Source of the DNA: Paraspadella gotoi | Taxonomy: Eukaryota > Chaetognatha | Assembly (NCBI GenBank): GCA_051294375.1 | Contig: CM119269.1 | Span: 7,160,778-7,224,777 of the forward strand | Length of the DNA stretch: 64,000 bases | Direction of reading: 5' to 3' | Shown: positions 1-11,135 of the stretch, piece by piece | Layout of the letters: each line of letters begins with the position of its first letter | Numbering within the stretch: position 1 is the stretch's first letter | Made by a program: the position numbers and the translations under genes | Notes under the pieces: model-generated | Seen by the model: only the letters and a program-made list of their open reading frames with translations | Told to the model about the DNA's origin: nothing | Databases searched by the model: none

Positions 1-260
1 ACCATAAATGTGAATCGCAACTGTGAAAAGATCTATCAAAGGCCTCAATACTCAGCCGCCAGCCCCTTAGTCTCAATACTTGCCTCAGAGGCTAAACCCT
101 TAGCATTAAACCCATAGGCTACACCCTAAGATATCAGCCCTTCGCACTAAACCTGAGCCTTAGCCCTTAGCTTAACCTAAGCCTTAAGCCCTTAGTTTTA
201 ACCTTTAGCCTGGAAACCTGACAACCTCAACCCTAAATCTTAACGCCTTAACTCTCACCC
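1..260. repeat. Degenerate CCTTAG/CCTAA-like short repeat
   Basis: The first 260 bases are full of variants of CCCTTAG, CCTTAGCC, AACCTAAG and AAACCCTTAG with no fixed period. This looks like an old decayed minisatellite. The resemblance to the arthropod telomere unit (CCTAA/TTAGG) is only partial, because perfect tandem pentamers are absent. No gene is seen. Confidence 0.5.
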
Positions 261-870
261 GGTCTCCATTCCCAATGCCTTCTTTTAGCTCTAAGTCCTA
301 CCCACAGTTCGGACGATGTGAGGAGTATTTTTTTGGCGCGGAAAGTTTTAAAAACTCCTTCAACCTTTTTAAATTGAGAAATTCCTTCTTCGATGTTCAG
401 TTTTCTCTTCTTTTCTTCTTCATTCTTTTTGATAATATATTACCTCTTTTCCTTTCCATCTTTTCTCTTCTCTTCCCCATCTTCTCTGTATTTTTTTTCC
501 CTTGCATCATCTGTCATTTTCATTTTTTTTAATATTTCCCACTCCATTCTTTCAATTTTCTTCAGTCTTCCTTTCAAGATTGTCGTACGCGACTTAATTC
601 TTTCTCTTCTCCTTTTCTCCTCTCCTCCTTTCCTTTCTCCTCCTCCTCTCTCCTCTTCCTCCACTCTCTCGGCCAACGATTTAAAATTCATGGCTCGTGC
701 GAATCGCGTAGTAGTAGGGGTGGTGGGGAAGTTGGGGGTGGAGGTGGCATTTGAAGGGTGGCGGGTTGAGGGAATGGGGCCACAACAAAGATGATGACGT
801 TTTCGGGTGGCTGAAAAAGTCGAAACGATGCCGGACAAGATGGAGACACGCGTCTCTGAAGAAGGAAGAG
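261..870. other. Pyrimidine-rich non-coding stretch
   Basis: The + strand is almost all C and T from about 390 to 675, then becomes G-rich to 870. Open frames here are Phe/Ser/Leu-rich products of the composition. I see no splice-bounded exon. Confidence 0.5.
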
Positions 871-875
871 GAGAA

Positions 876-879
876 GGAG

Positions 880-933
<54 letters not shown>

Positions 934-1322
934 GAGAGAGAGAGAGAGAGAGAGACGAGAAGAGGTCTAAAAAACAATAGGAATGAGCTGACGAGTGAAA
1001 GAAGAGAAAAGTCAGGAGGAGAAAAGAAATATAGGAAGGGAGAATGGTTGGGGGAGATGGGAAAAAGGGTTGAAGATGGGAACGATAAAGTAGAGAAAAT
1101 AGGAAAAGGGAAAAGAAAATGTGGGAAAAGAAAACAATCGATGAAAAGTATTGGATTGTTGTGACTGAGAGGGAAAGAAAAAGAAGTTTGGATGACAGTA
1201 GTGTTTAAAAAATGTGTTCGTGAAAAGAAATGAAGAATTGAAAAAGGTGAAAATTGAACTGCGAAAAAGAAAAGTAGGATCATTGAGACAATGAAATAGA
1301 GCGATAGAAAAAAGAGGAGAGA

Positions 1323-1368
<46 letters not shown>

Positions 1369-1430
1369 AGAGAGGAGAGAGAGAGAGACAGAGAGAGAGA
1401 AAGAAAGAGTAGAGAGAGAGAGAGAGAAAA
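876..1430. repeat. (GA)n microsatellites, two tracts
   Basis: Tracts of interrupted GA lie at about 879-956 and 1311-1428, separated by purine-rich DNA. On either strand they translate as Arg-Glu or Ser-Leu runs, which explains the open frames here. Confidence 0.9.
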
Positions 1431-1936
1431 TTTCTCGACTCTAAGAATAGACAGGGTGATTCAACCTCTTAATTGACGATTTGATTGAGAGCGAATAGGT
1501 TGGATAGTTACAGAGACTAGAGAGAGTAAGTTAATGGTCTCCCTTAAGTAGTTTTTGATTTAATTTATATTTTTTAAGCATAATAACTCAGTCGCATTTT
1601 CTTTCATCCACAAATTGGGGTACAGACGGTTTTCTAATATCTATGAAGGTTGTCATGTTTTTGTCGTTTGGTTCGTTGTTCGTTCGGTTAGTCGTCTTTA
1701 ATTTTTTAAAATCAGTTTATTCTCTACCCGAAAAATAAAATGGCGGATCGAATCGATGAGACGGAAAAAAAAACCCAAGAGAAGATTGATATCGACGACG
1801 GACGACGACGACGACGACGACGACCCAATGACTACCGTCAACACGCTCAGAAGCAATTTTAAGATCCAGACTCTTCAATTCTCGTTCATCGCTCTTCGAT
1901 CGCTCAATCCATTAAAAGGTATTTCGAGTCAGAGAT
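1431..1936. other. Non-coding DNA with a short (GAC)n tract
   Basis: This is AT-rich sequence with a short (GAC)n run at about 1794-1824. A possible frame through it (Thr, then an Asp run) has no splice or start support. Nothing else is seen. Confidence 0.4.
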
Positions 1937-2219
1937 TCTTTCTCTCTCCTCTCTCTCTCCTCTCTTCCTCTCTCTCTCTCTCCTCTCTCTCATCTCTCTC
2001 TCTCTTTCTCCTCTCTCCTTTCCTCTCTCTCTCTCTACTTTCCTTGGGGGGGCCTCCCACCCTATCTTAAAGCCCGCCCATTTCTTCTGCTCTTTTCTCA
2101 TGGTTTTTTCTCTCTGTTCTTTCTACTCTCTCGTCTCTCTCTCTCTCTCTCTTCTCCTCTCTCTCTCTATTCTCTCTCTCTCTCTCTCTCCTCTCTTCTC
2201 TCTCTCTCTCTCTCTCTCA
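1937..2219. repeat. (CT)n microsatellites
   Basis: Interrupted CT tracts lie at about 1937-2040 and 2108-2219, with a short unique stretch (G-run, then CCTCCCACC) between them. Confidence 0.9.
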
Positions 2220-3633
2220 ATGACAAACTCTCGTCTCATGATTTGCTTTTGTACTTCGTAGTTTCGATTCTTCTTTATATACATCGCTTCATCATTTATT
2301 TTTCATTTTTCTATTTATTCATTATTTTTTCCATTTCTGTTTTAACTCATCTCCCTTGATTCTACTCAAATGCCTTAACCCCCGTCTTCACTTCACCCTC
2401 TACACGCATCTACAACTACTCTTTTCTCTACTGCTTTCTCCTTATAGTTTCTTCCTTTCCGGTCTTTCTTTAGTTAATCTCATGCATTTTATTGTCACAA
2501 AACGAACCATCTTTTAAAATTCCTCGTTTCCACTGACGACCTTTTCTCCCTTTTCACTCGACCTGTTTCCTCACTCCAGTCAATTTATTTCATAATTCTA
2601 TCTCGATCCCATTGCTTAACTTCTTTTGCATGCATATTTTCCCCATTTTTCTCAATTGTTCGCTTTTCTTTGCGCTCGCAACCTCCTTCTCACTCCAACA
2701 CAAGACTCGCAAAACGGCGACCCGACTTTTCACCTCGCGACCCGACGTTTAACAAATTCTTGTCGAGCGTCATTTGAAAAGAGAGAAAAAAAAGAAGGAG
2801 TAAAAAAAAGATTTTTCCTTTCGCTCGTTTGAACATCACCTCACCACAAATCACTTCCCTTTCTCTATCTCAAATTTCTCCTTCCTACCCGTCACGCGTT
2901 CATCTATGTTCCAATGCGCCGTCAGCTTTCCTTATTTTTCTTGCCTTCTCTTAATCCCCATCTCGCCTTCTCTGTCACTTCTTTTCCTTTTATATCTTAT
3001 ATTCCCCTCTTTCTTTTAAATTCCTTCCCTTTTTTTTTTCTTTTCTAAAAGTTTTCGAATTAGCTCATTATCTTTACTCGTTCACTCAAATCTACATCTC
3101 ATCCTCTCCGATCTCCCACTTTTCGTCCCTTTCCCCCCACTTCTTCCCCCCCCCCGTCCACCCGTCCCCTCTTCTCCCCCCTATCTCTTCAGCGCTCTCG
3201 TTCTCTCCCCCTCCTCCTTTCCCCCGATCCTCCCTCCTCTCTCGCTAAACATCAATCAAAGTTTCTCGTTTTTCGCGCTCCGATTTCTAGTTTTTTCTGC
3301 CTCAAACCGAAAAAAGAAAATATTCACAATTTAACCCTTTTTTGTCCTCAGTCGAAAGAGTCTCCAGGTTGAACCGTGATACTTGCACAGTGCTATCTAC
3401 AACTATTTCTAATCTAACAGGAAGGGAAAAAAGAAAGTACTTGTCTTAATCTCCGATTACAGACGTTTGGGTGAGCATTGGTGTAGCATTGTGAGCGTAA
3501 CGAATGGTTGTTTCGTAATAGACAAAACTTTTTTGAAGAAGAAAATCGATTTATCCTAGTATCATATTTCATTCATAATCCCTCGATACTCGCTCTCATC
3601 TTTCTCCTTTCTTCTTTACGCTCTACACCTCTA
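2220..3633. other. Unannotated pyrimidine-rich sequence
   Basis: The stretch is CT-rich throughout, with C-runs at 3135-3155. I found no open frame with splice support and no recognisable repeat family. Confidence 0.4.
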
Positions 3634-4390
3634 CCTTTTTCACTGCCCTGATTTATCACTCTACCGACTCATGCCCTGATTTCAGTCCTACTCAGCCTTT
3701 CTTCACTGCCCTGTTATTACACACACTCCGGCAACTTCACAGCCCTTTCTCACTACCTGATTAATCACCTCCGCTAACTTCAACAGCCCTTTCTCACTGC
3801 CCCATTTACCCTCCGCTAACTTCACAGCCTCTAAGATCTTCGAATACTGATTTACACCTCCTAATTCGGAGCGAGCCTTGTCTGTGCTGTTACCCGTTAC
3901 TACCCTTCTAGCTTTTATACTCCGTAATCAAAGCCCTAGTCTTAATATCTACTATTTCCTGCGCTTGTCGGACATTTTAAAAGTCCTAATTCCAACATTA
4001 TTCTAAAAACCACTTTTCTCTCACCGGACTTAAAATCATTTTTTTATTTACTCCTCGTTCTTTCATCACATTTATAATTCTAATAAAATCCTTCGCTCTT
4101 ATCACATAATGCTACAGTTTAACAACTCACTTAATCCTTCAAGACCTTAAGCACTCTCACTTTTAATTCTTTTCTCTTCATTACCTTTATCATTCTCTCT
4201 CATCTTTAAATCTTTTTTATTTCTCTTTACTTCTATGTTAGTACTTTACGTGTTTCCACATTATATCCTAAATGCCTTTTCATCAACATTAATCACTCCT
4301 CACTTTAAATCCTTTCATTCCTCATCGCCTTATCACTTTCACTTTAAATTCTTTGCTCTTAATCGGCCTTAGTCACTTCTCATCTCGATT
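3634..4390. repeat. Degenerate ~45-bp minisatellite field
   Basis: Between 3634 and 3833 the phrases TTTCTCACTGCCC, CTGATT(A/T)ATCAC and TCCGCTAACTTCACAGCCC recur four to five times at roughly 45-bp spacing. From 3990 to 4390 a looser relative recurs (CTTTAAATTCTTT...CTCTT...CTTTATCAC). Copies differ by substitutions and indels, so the array is old. Confidence 0.55.
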
Positions 4391-4496
4391 GCCGACTTCC
4401 GTTTGTCACCTTCCACCGCCTCCGCCCTCGAAACGAATCCCAAAGGAACAAAACCAGAAAGTTCTCAATCCTGTAAAAACATGCCGCTCGAGGAGC

Positions 4497-4517
4497 CCGA
4501 GAGAGGGAGAAGAGAGA

Positions 4518-4555
<38 letters not shown>

Positions 4556-4557
4556 GA

Positions 4558-4598
<41 letters not shown>

Positions 4599-4602
4599 AA
4601 GG
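4497..4602. repeat. (GA)n microsatellite
   Basis: About 105 bp of GA with occasional AGAAGA interruptions. The open frames on both strands are its Arg-Glu and Ser-Leu translations. Confidence 0.9.
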
Positions 4603-4992
4603 TAAGACAAATAGGAAGGAAAGGAAGAAGTATGTAACGAAAGAGTCAGAAAAACATCGAGTAAGTAACGAAGAGGAAGCAGGAGATGGAAGGAAAGAAA
4701 ATCGGTGGCAGTGAAGAAAACGAACGTGAGAGAACTTGGGGGATGGGAAAACAACGAGGGCGTGACTTTTTAATCCTCAATTTTTTGTCTGTCTCTCTCC
4801 GCTTGTTCCAGTATCCGCATCAGTGAACACTAAGTTTAATTTAAAAGGATAAGAGATTAAAATTTGTTAACAGAAAAAGGGTTCTATCGTCTAAATCACG
4901 TATTTTTCGAAGTGATTATCGTCGAGGTCCAATATCGCGAAGAGGAAATTAACTAAATCCGTCAAAGACTATAACTTATAGTATATAGTATA

Positions 4993-5246
4993 CTTAAGGA
5001 GTGGTCTTTTCATACAATTGAAACATTTTTGAATATTATACCACTTCATTGATAGGAAGCCAGGTACTCTGGGAGTGAATAAAACGAGACTGTGAGAGAG
5101 TCTTGATTGAAAGGCTTGCAGGGACCTGCTATATCATTATCTTGTAAGAGTGATGGAGCCTTAAACCACCAAAGCCTGTCCAAAGTCAGGGGCAAGATAG
5201 CGTATTATTAAATGAATGGATAATTTTATATTGGTTTGTACAATTC
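4993..5246 (+). repeat. Interspersed repeat RepA, copy 1
   Basis: An approximately 255-bp element begins CTTAAG..GTGGTCTTTCATAC and contains CCAGGTACTCTGGGAGTGAA, CTTGCAGGGACCTGCTA and CAAAGCCTGTCCAAAGT. It ends AATGGATAATTTTTATATTG. Further copies or fragments lie at 5309, 12366, 19657, 23199, 41216 (minus strand) and 58781. It has no coding capacity and I could not find convincing pol III boxes, so its class (SINE or MITE) is open. Confidence 0.75.
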
Positions 5247-5308
5247 ATAAAATTCAGCTCTTGTATTTTGATGCTAGTGCGGAGTACAATAAGTTATTCC
5301 CGAATAAT

Positions 5309-5563
5309 ACTTAAGCGAGTGGTCTTTCATACAATTGAAACATTCTTTGAATATTATACCACTTCATTGATAGGGAAGCCAGGTACTCTGGGAGTGAATA
5401 AACGAGACTGTGAGAGAGTCTTGTTGAAAAGCTTGCAGGGACCTGCTATATCATTATCTTGTAAAGAGTGATGGAGGCCTAAACACCAAAGCCTGTCCAA
5501 AGTAGGGGCAAGATAACTTATTTATTAAATGAAATGGATAATTTTTATATTGTTGTACCAATT
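5309..5563 (+). repeat. Interspersed repeat RepA, copy 2 (direct pair)
   Basis: A near-identical direct copy of the element at 4993, offset by about 316 bp. The two differ mainly by single-base indels. This is either a tandem insertion or a local assembly duplication. Confidence 0.75.
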
Positions 5564-5752
5564 TCATATATATAATAAGTATAATATAGTATAAGTATAA
5601 CTTGCTTCTAAACTGCAGGCGTTGTCATAACGTCTTGATGCCTTGACAATGATTATGCGAGCGAAAAAAGTCTTAAAAAAAAATTCAATATCAGAATTTT
5701 AACACATGTATTTTTTCACGAATTCCGAACAGCAGACGATGTCAGGTTTTCT

Positions 5753-6151
5753 TTGTCAGCCTCGCTTCGGCCTCTTGATGAAAAAACGAAGAATTTCTCC
5801 GAAGAAAAAATCTTTCCATTTGTTTCGAAGGCGAAAATAGAGGCACGAAGCAAGAGCGGCCGGGGCGGCGGCGGCGGCGGCGGCGGCGGCGGGGGAAGCC
5901 GCGGGGCGGGGCGGCGGCGGGCAGAGGGGCGAAGGGGAAGAAGCGGCGGCGCGGTGGTAGCGTTGAGGCACAAAAATAGAAGGGAGAAAAGCTGGAATAG
6001 AGACAAAAAGAAGAAAAAAGTGAAGAGAAAAAGAAGAAAGGATTGTTTTTGTAATGTTACGTTGGCTAAGCTGGTGACGGTTTGGGTTAGGTTTAGGTTG
6101 ATAGTTTCAGGCCTTGCAAGGGAGAAGGAGAGAGAGAGAGAGAGAAAGAGA

Positions 6152-6185
<34 letters not shown>

Positions 6186-6262
6186 GGAGAGAGAGAAGAG
6201 AGAGAAGAGAGAGAGAGACGTTTACGACGAGTACTCTGCCTAGGATTTTAGCCTCGTATTAG
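5753..6262 (+). CDS. Tentative open frame with Gly-rich tract
   Basis: An uninterrupted + frame of about 169 codons. It runs from an ordinary mixed segment (about residues 1-33), through an 11-residue poly-Gly run encoded by (GGC)n at 5864-5893 and an Arg/Gly-rich stretch, then a Lys/Arg-rich stretch (about residues 75-95) and an Arg-Glu run that is simply a (GA)n microsatellite. No ATG near the start is convincing, no splice sites were fixed and no family is recognised. The GC-rich (GGC)n part could equally be a CpG-rich promoter or 5' UTR. The tail is almost certainly non-coding. Confidence 0.15.
5860..5945. repeat. (GGC)n GC-rich tract
   Basis: About ten perfect GGC units are followed by GGGGCGGGGCGGCGGCGGG. 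This is the most GC-rich stretch in the window and contains CpG in every repeat. Potential G-quadruplex runs (GGGG, GGGG, GGGG) are visible. Confidence 0.85.
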
Positions 6263-6299
6263 GCGGAATTAAGCAAATTGCCTGATCGGGAGAGAGAGA

Positions 6300-6358
<59 letters not shown>
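6121..6358. repeat. (GA)n microsatellites, two tracts
   Basis: An interrupted tract lies at 6121-6222 and a cleaner one at about 6289-6356, flanking a short unique sequence. Confidence 0.9.
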
Positions 6359-6359
<1 letters not shown>

Positions 6360-6659
6360 CTAGACAGCATCGGCCAACGTGACTCATCACGGTGAAAGAT
6401 AAGGAATGTGATGAATATTCTTCTACAATCTACATGCTGATTGCTGAATGGCAATGACGATATGTTACTCAGAGAGACTTGTCAGTGTCCATTTCAGTAT
6501 TGTTCAAACCAATTCGCTTGTTTTGGTCCTTAATTAAGATCATCGAAAATTGTCTCATTCAAAAATACCCCCACGCAAGTTTTGCCGTTCAAGTCTACAC
6601 TTTTACACTTTTTGTCGGCCGCCTCTAGTTACTTAAACGCCGTTTCTTTGGTCCTCAAT

Positions 6660-6990
6660 CGACCGCGACGTCTCGAAGGCGACTCTCAATTTTCGTTCGC
6701 CCTCCAAAGAAAAAAAAAATGCTGACGACGTCATCTCCTCGGAATTCTCAATCGAATTCCAAGTCACGTGACACGAGCGGCGCTTTTAGTGGCCCATTTT
6801 CGTCGCAGTCAGCGACGCCGTCGCGACGTCAACGTTGGTGACGTTTTGTGACGTCGACGACCTGGTGACGCCAAATGAAGGGTGACGGAGGTCACGTGGA
6901 ATGGCGCAGTGTGGCGTAGAATTTACGCGTCGCGAAGTGGCTTGGCGCTGCTTGGCGTGGCTTAGCCTGGCTAGCACTGCTGCGTGGAAG
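6660..6990. promoter_or_regulatory. Candidate regulatory region rich in CRE-like and E-box motifs
   Basis: GACGTCA occurs at 6727-6733 and 6825-6831, TGACGT at 6839 and 6849, further TGACG half-sites follow, and CACGTG E-boxes lie at 6765-6770 and 6893-6898. CpG density is high compared with the flanks. CREB/ATF factors bind TGACGTCA and bHLH factors bind CACGTG; that this stretch works as a promoter is inference. No adjacent gene start was identified. A 63-codon minus-strand frame across it is not convincing. Confidence 0.35.
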
Positions 6991-7225
6991 GATCAATAAA
7001 TTAATGATCTTAACCTAAACTAATTTTCGACTTCAGGACAGTTGCACGTAAGTAAGGTCTCGGGATCGAGTCGGGTCGGTGCTCTATTATTTATATAAAG
7101 TTGGTTATTGATATTTGCTATGAATACTGAGTTCATCTTTAACTGATGACTATTCGTCTACTGGAATCGATACTGAGCTAACCTTTCTTGTCTTCCTCAA
7201 TAGTGCTTTTTTTACTTTTTACGGC

Positions 7226-7230
7226 TCTCT

Positions 7231-7296
<66 letters not shown>

Positions 7297-7335
7297 CTCT
7301 CTCATCTCTCTCCCTCTCTCTCTTTCTCTCTCTCA
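7226..7335. repeat. (CT)n microsatellite
   Basis: About 110 bp of CT with three short interruptions (CGTC, CATC, CCCTC). Confidence 0.9.
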
Positions 7336-7379
7336 TGCTCAAATTGCCGTCTCCCTTTTCCCTTTTTTCTTTTTTTAAT

Positions 7380-7850
7380 TACCATCAACCGGTTTTCCTT
7401 TCCGGTTGCCATTTCCCTTCTTTAATCGCAATCGCCATCTCACTTGTTAAGCTAGCCATCTCACCTTAATTTTCTTCCCTCTATTCACACCTCCCCGGCC
7501 ATTTCCGCCTAGCGATCCTTCCCTCCATCCCGACCTTACCTTTCCAAAGTACCACTCCCCCTCTTCTTCTCTATTGGCAACCTCCTCTCCACCGATTGCC
7601 TTCTCCCTTTATAGATTGCCATCTCCCTCTCCTTTTCTCCAATCGCCACCCTCTCTCCACGATTCCAACTCCCCCTTTTCAAGATTGCCATCTCCATATT
7701 TCTTATAGTCACCATCTCCCTTCTCACCGATTGCCTTCTCCCTTTTTAAGAATGCACTCCCTTCTCTATTCTCAATCGCCACCCTCTCTCCATCCGATTG
7801 CCATCTCCCCCTTCAAGATTGCCATTTCCCCCTCCTTTTCTCCAATCTGC
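7380..7850 (+). repeat. Minisatellite with ~33-bp subunits and 133-bp higher-order period
   Basis: The phrases ATTGCCATCTCCC, ATTGCCTTCTCCC and AATCGCCACCCTCTCTCCA recur through 7400-7840. The block starting at 7596 is repeated about 133 bp later at 7729 with the same internal order. The earlier part (7380-7560) holds more diverged subunits. Confidence 0.7.
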
Positions 7851-7851
7851 A

Positions 7852-7949
7852 GCTGCGAAACTCGAGAGTCGATGTCCGACGAGAATATCCGTGAAAACGA
7901 GGCCTTCATCTCGACGACCGGGGGGGGGCGTGGAAGGGGGAGGAAGTGA
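7852..7949 (+). CDS. Candidate small exon after a pyrimidine tract
   Basis: A CT-rich tract ends in CTGCAG at about 7847-7852, a plausible splice acceptor. The frame that follows reads roughly SCETRESMSDENIRENEAFI, then STTGGG and a Gly/Arg tail, and stops at 7949. Its ordinary composition contrasts with the repeat before it. There is no donor or partner exon and no known family. The G-rich tail (GGGGGGG at 7921) argues against coding. Confidence 0.18.
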
Positions 7950-8078
7950 GTGGTTGGAGGGTGGGGTGGATGGGGGTTAAGGGAAGGTGGATGGGTGGGT
8001 GATTGGTTCTGGTGGAGGATGCGAATGTTTTAGAAAATAAAATTTGAAAAAATTAGTAAAGGAAAAACAATATTGCGA

Positions 8079-8110
8079 GAAGAGAAGAGAGAGAGAAGAG
8101 AGAGAGAGAG

Positions 8111-8145
<35 letters not shown>

Positions 8146-8195
8146 AAAGAAAGAAAGAAAGAAAGGAAAGAAAGAAAGAAGAAAGAAAGACAGAC
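8079..8195. repeat. (GA)n / (GAAA)n / (GACA)n compound microsatellite
   Basis: GA units grade into about 20 GAAA units and then a short (ACAG)n run at 8188-8202. Confidence 0.9.
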
Positions 8196-8209
8196 AGACA
8201 GACGATCCT

Positions 8210-8936
8210 AACGCGGAGCATCGACGACCAAGGGACGGTACTGAGAGGAAAGAGGGAATCGCTCATCGCTCATCGCGATGGTGGCTGATGTCGATGATTA
8301 TGGATTCCTGATGGTAGAGTTTAGATCCGAGATTGCTCATTGCGTATTGTAGATTGTAACGCAGCGATGGCATTTCGTGATTTGTTAGAGCATTGATCGA
8401 ATGTAGTTGATGACTCATTCCTGATAGTTGAGCCGTGAGTCTGAGGAGTCTGCGGCGAATCTACTGACGGATCTTCTCAAGGCCCGGTGCCGCCAAGGGG
8501 ATGAAAGAGAAGGGGACGACGAGGGGAGGAGGAGGAGATGTTGAGAGGGGAAGAGAAGACCCGGGAAAGAGGAGAAGGCCCTGACGTTGAGGGTGGAGTC
8601 TATCTTGAAATATCACCATCGTCGTCGTCTCAAAAAAAAAAAAGACTTTAAATTTTTAAGTTATCACAGTGGATTTAAAAGACTTTCCTTGATCTCGTCC
8701 CGTCGTCGCCACAGTGGATTTGGAAGTCGTCCCGGGTTAAGGCTTGATTAATCGAATTCGGGTGAAGAAAAAAAAGAAGTAAAAAAAAAAAAGATTTACG
8801 GGATTTCGATGTGAACCGGTGAGACTATTTCACAAAATTAAAGCCTCACAAACGCTGAGGTGGAGGCGACGTCGTCGTTGTTGTTCGTCGTTGTTGTCGT
8901 CGGGGTTCTGTTCTTATTGAAAGAAGAGCGAGACAG
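8210..8936. other. No gene seen
   Basis: Mixed sequence with short GTC runs. The 12-mer CACAGTGGATTT occurs at about 8666 and 8711, and again near 9896. No supported exon. Confidence 0.4.
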
Positions 8937-8950
8937 AGAGACAGAAGAGA

Positions 8951-8983
<33 letters not shown>

Positions 8984-8985
8984 GA

Positions 8986-9031
<46 letters not shown>
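8937..9031. repeat. (GA)n microsatellite
   Basis: Interrupted GA tract of about 95 bp followed by AT-rich DNA. Confidence 0.9.
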
Positions 9032-9034
<3 letters not shown>

Positions 9035-9504
9035 AATTCTCGAAAATTTATTTATATATTTATTATTTTGTTTATACTTTTTTTATTTTATATTTACTTT
9101 ATTCTCTATTTTCGAACAAAGAGAAAAAAATCTATTTGATTGAAATCTGATTGAAATTTGATTGAAATTTGATTGGATCCGAATATCGGATCGATTTCGT
9201 CATTTGTTTTTCGATTATTTTTTCTTTCTTGAGATAATAACAATCAGTTAATGATTTCTCTAATCAAGCAAAACTTTAAATCCGAAAGTGATTTACTTTT
9301 TTTTGTCTCGATTGTATCGAAAATTATTCCGTCTCTTGACGTCGGAGGCCACATGCGCACCTCGCGGACGTGAGGGGGCGCTTCGTCGTTTTCGTCGTCA
9401 TCGTAATCGTTCTCATCATCGCCTTCATAATTGTCGTTGACTTAATCGTCTTCTTTCTCGTCGAGACAAAACGACAATTAAGATTACAACTCGGGCCGGG
9501 TCTT

Positions 9505-9549
9505 AGAGAGAGAAGAGAGAGAGGAGACGAACGAGAGAGAGAGAGAGAT

Positions 9550-9601
<52 letters not shown>

Positions 9602-9625
9602 GAAGAGAGAGAGATGAGAGAAAGA
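9505..9625. repeat. (GA)n microsatellite
   Basis: GA tract of about 120 bp with GATGAG and GACGA interruptions. It accounts for the Arg/Glu and Ser/Leu frames on both strands. Confidence 0.9.
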
Positions 9626-9629
9626 AATA

Positions 9630-10195
9630 AAAAGCAAACGATAATGGGGAGAGAAAAAGGAACGAGCAAAATGGCGAATGTCAAACCGCGCATGGCGAAC
9701 TGCGAATTCGCTTACGTCGATTAGCAAGACGCCTTTTTGTCGAGATCATAATAAAATTTGCATTGATAAACAAGAAGAAAAAAAGCGGCTTAACTTAATT
9801 ACTTTCCTCATTAACTTTTGTAGTAATTTTTCGGTTCGAAAAAAAGAAAGAAAAGGATCCGTGATATCGATTCTTTTAATTATTTTCTCCTCTTTCACAG
9901 TGGATTTTTACGTGGGCAAATTACTCACACCGAATGTTCTCATTAATTCACTGTGGCATAATAGTTTAGTTCATTGCGCGAAGAATCTTAAAACAAAACA
10001 AAAATTCATTCAACGTGATGAGGAGCAGAAGATTTTAATCGTCAAACGAAATTAGCAAATTCTATCCGTTATCTATCATTATCTCCATTTATTATTTCTA
10101 ATTAAAACGTGAGACAAAAGGCGATACGAGCAAAGAGAAGGAGACGAGAAGACGGAGACGAGTTCAACAAGCATTGTGAGCAAGCAGACAAGCAT
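9630..10195. other. No gene seen
   Basis: AT-rich single-copy-looking sequence. A 125-codon + frame (9678-10055) has mixed composition, but no start context, splice sites or family could be assigned. I treat it as chance. Confidence 0.35.
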
Positions 10196-10583
10196 AACTA
10201 CTAGGATGACGATGATGACGACGACGGTGATGACGACGACGATGATGACGACCACGGTAAAGCCGACCACTCGACCTTGAGGAATTCAGTGAACTGATTC
10301 GAACTCTGACACCAATGGACAACGACGACGANNNNNNNNNNNNNNNNNNNNNNNNNNNNNNNNNNNNNNNNNNNNNNNNNNNNNNNNNNNNNNNNNNNNN
10401 NNNNNNNNNNNNNNNNNNNNNNNNNNNNNNNNNNNNNNNNNNNNNNNNNNNNNNNNNNNNNNNNNNNNNNNNNNNNNNNNNNNNNNNNNNNNNNNNNNNN
10501 NNNNNNNNNNNNNNNNNNNNNNNNNNNNNNNNNNNNNNNNNNNNNNNNNNNNNNNNNNNNNNNNNNNNNNNNNNNNNNNNNNN

Positions 10584-10616
<33 letters not shown>
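10196..10616. repeat. (GAC/GAT)n triplet array interrupted by a gap
   Basis: GATGACGACGACG-type triplets occupy 10203-10258. A pure (GAC)n run enters the N gap at 10332 and leaves it at 10584-10615. The gap (10332-10583) is therefore most likely a long (GAC)n expansion. Confidence 0.8.
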
Positions 10617-10874
10617 AAAAGAAGATGAATCCATCAAAATTGAATTATCGAAATGAACTTAGTAAAATGAATCTATCAAGATGAATCTATCAAAAATGTC
10701 TTCGTCTGTCTAAATGGATTCTAAATTCAATTCGATTTTTGATTTAATTCGTTGATGTGAACATAAAACTTGTCATATGTTCGTTATTTATTTTTAAACA
10801 AAACAACTAAAAACGTCATTGCAAGCACATGAAATCTATTTATGACACAATGAAAAATGGCGTAACGTTACTGT

Positions 10875-11135
10875 TCCGTGCATAAAAATAATTCACTGTT
10901 CAATATTATTATATTTCTTTTTATTTTTTGAAACGTTATAGTTTCATATGTCGATATCCAAAATATCAATGCAAAATCTTTTTTGTTTTTTAGATATGAC
11001 CGAATATAGGGTGAAAGATAATAATTTTTTTAAAAGTTACTTATTCATATTTATTCCTAGAATTGTAATAGAAAAAAAATTAAAAAAATAATAGTACCAA
11101 TAGTTAGTGTTATATCTTCAAATAGATGGAAAACC
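10875..11135 (+). repeat. Interspersed repeat RepB, + copy
   Basis: This stretch matches the reverse complement of about 38575-38850. Shared blocks, in order, are TTTTTTGAAACGTTATAGTTT, CATATG, AAAATATCAATGCAAAATC, TTGTTTTTTAGAT, AATATAGGGTGAAAGAT and TAGTGTTAT followed by CAAATAGAT. The match is imperfect, with substitutions and indels, so these are old dispersed copies. No coding frame. Confidence 0.7.

Noticed and set aside
751-1164. Open frame of 137 codons with long Arg-Glu run
   Set aside because: It is the translation of (GA)n. The same DNA gives a Ser-Leu frame on the other strand. No start, splice or homology support.
7380-7850. CRISPR-like array of short repeats
   Set aside because: Repeats are degenerate, adjacent and without unique spacers of constant length, and the DNA is eukaryotic.
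8660-9910. CACAGTGGATTT occurring three times
   Set aside because: Only a 12-mer, with unrelated flanks and irregular spacing (45 bp and 1.2 kb). Noted but not enough for an element; CACAGTG alone resembles a recombination heptamer by chance.
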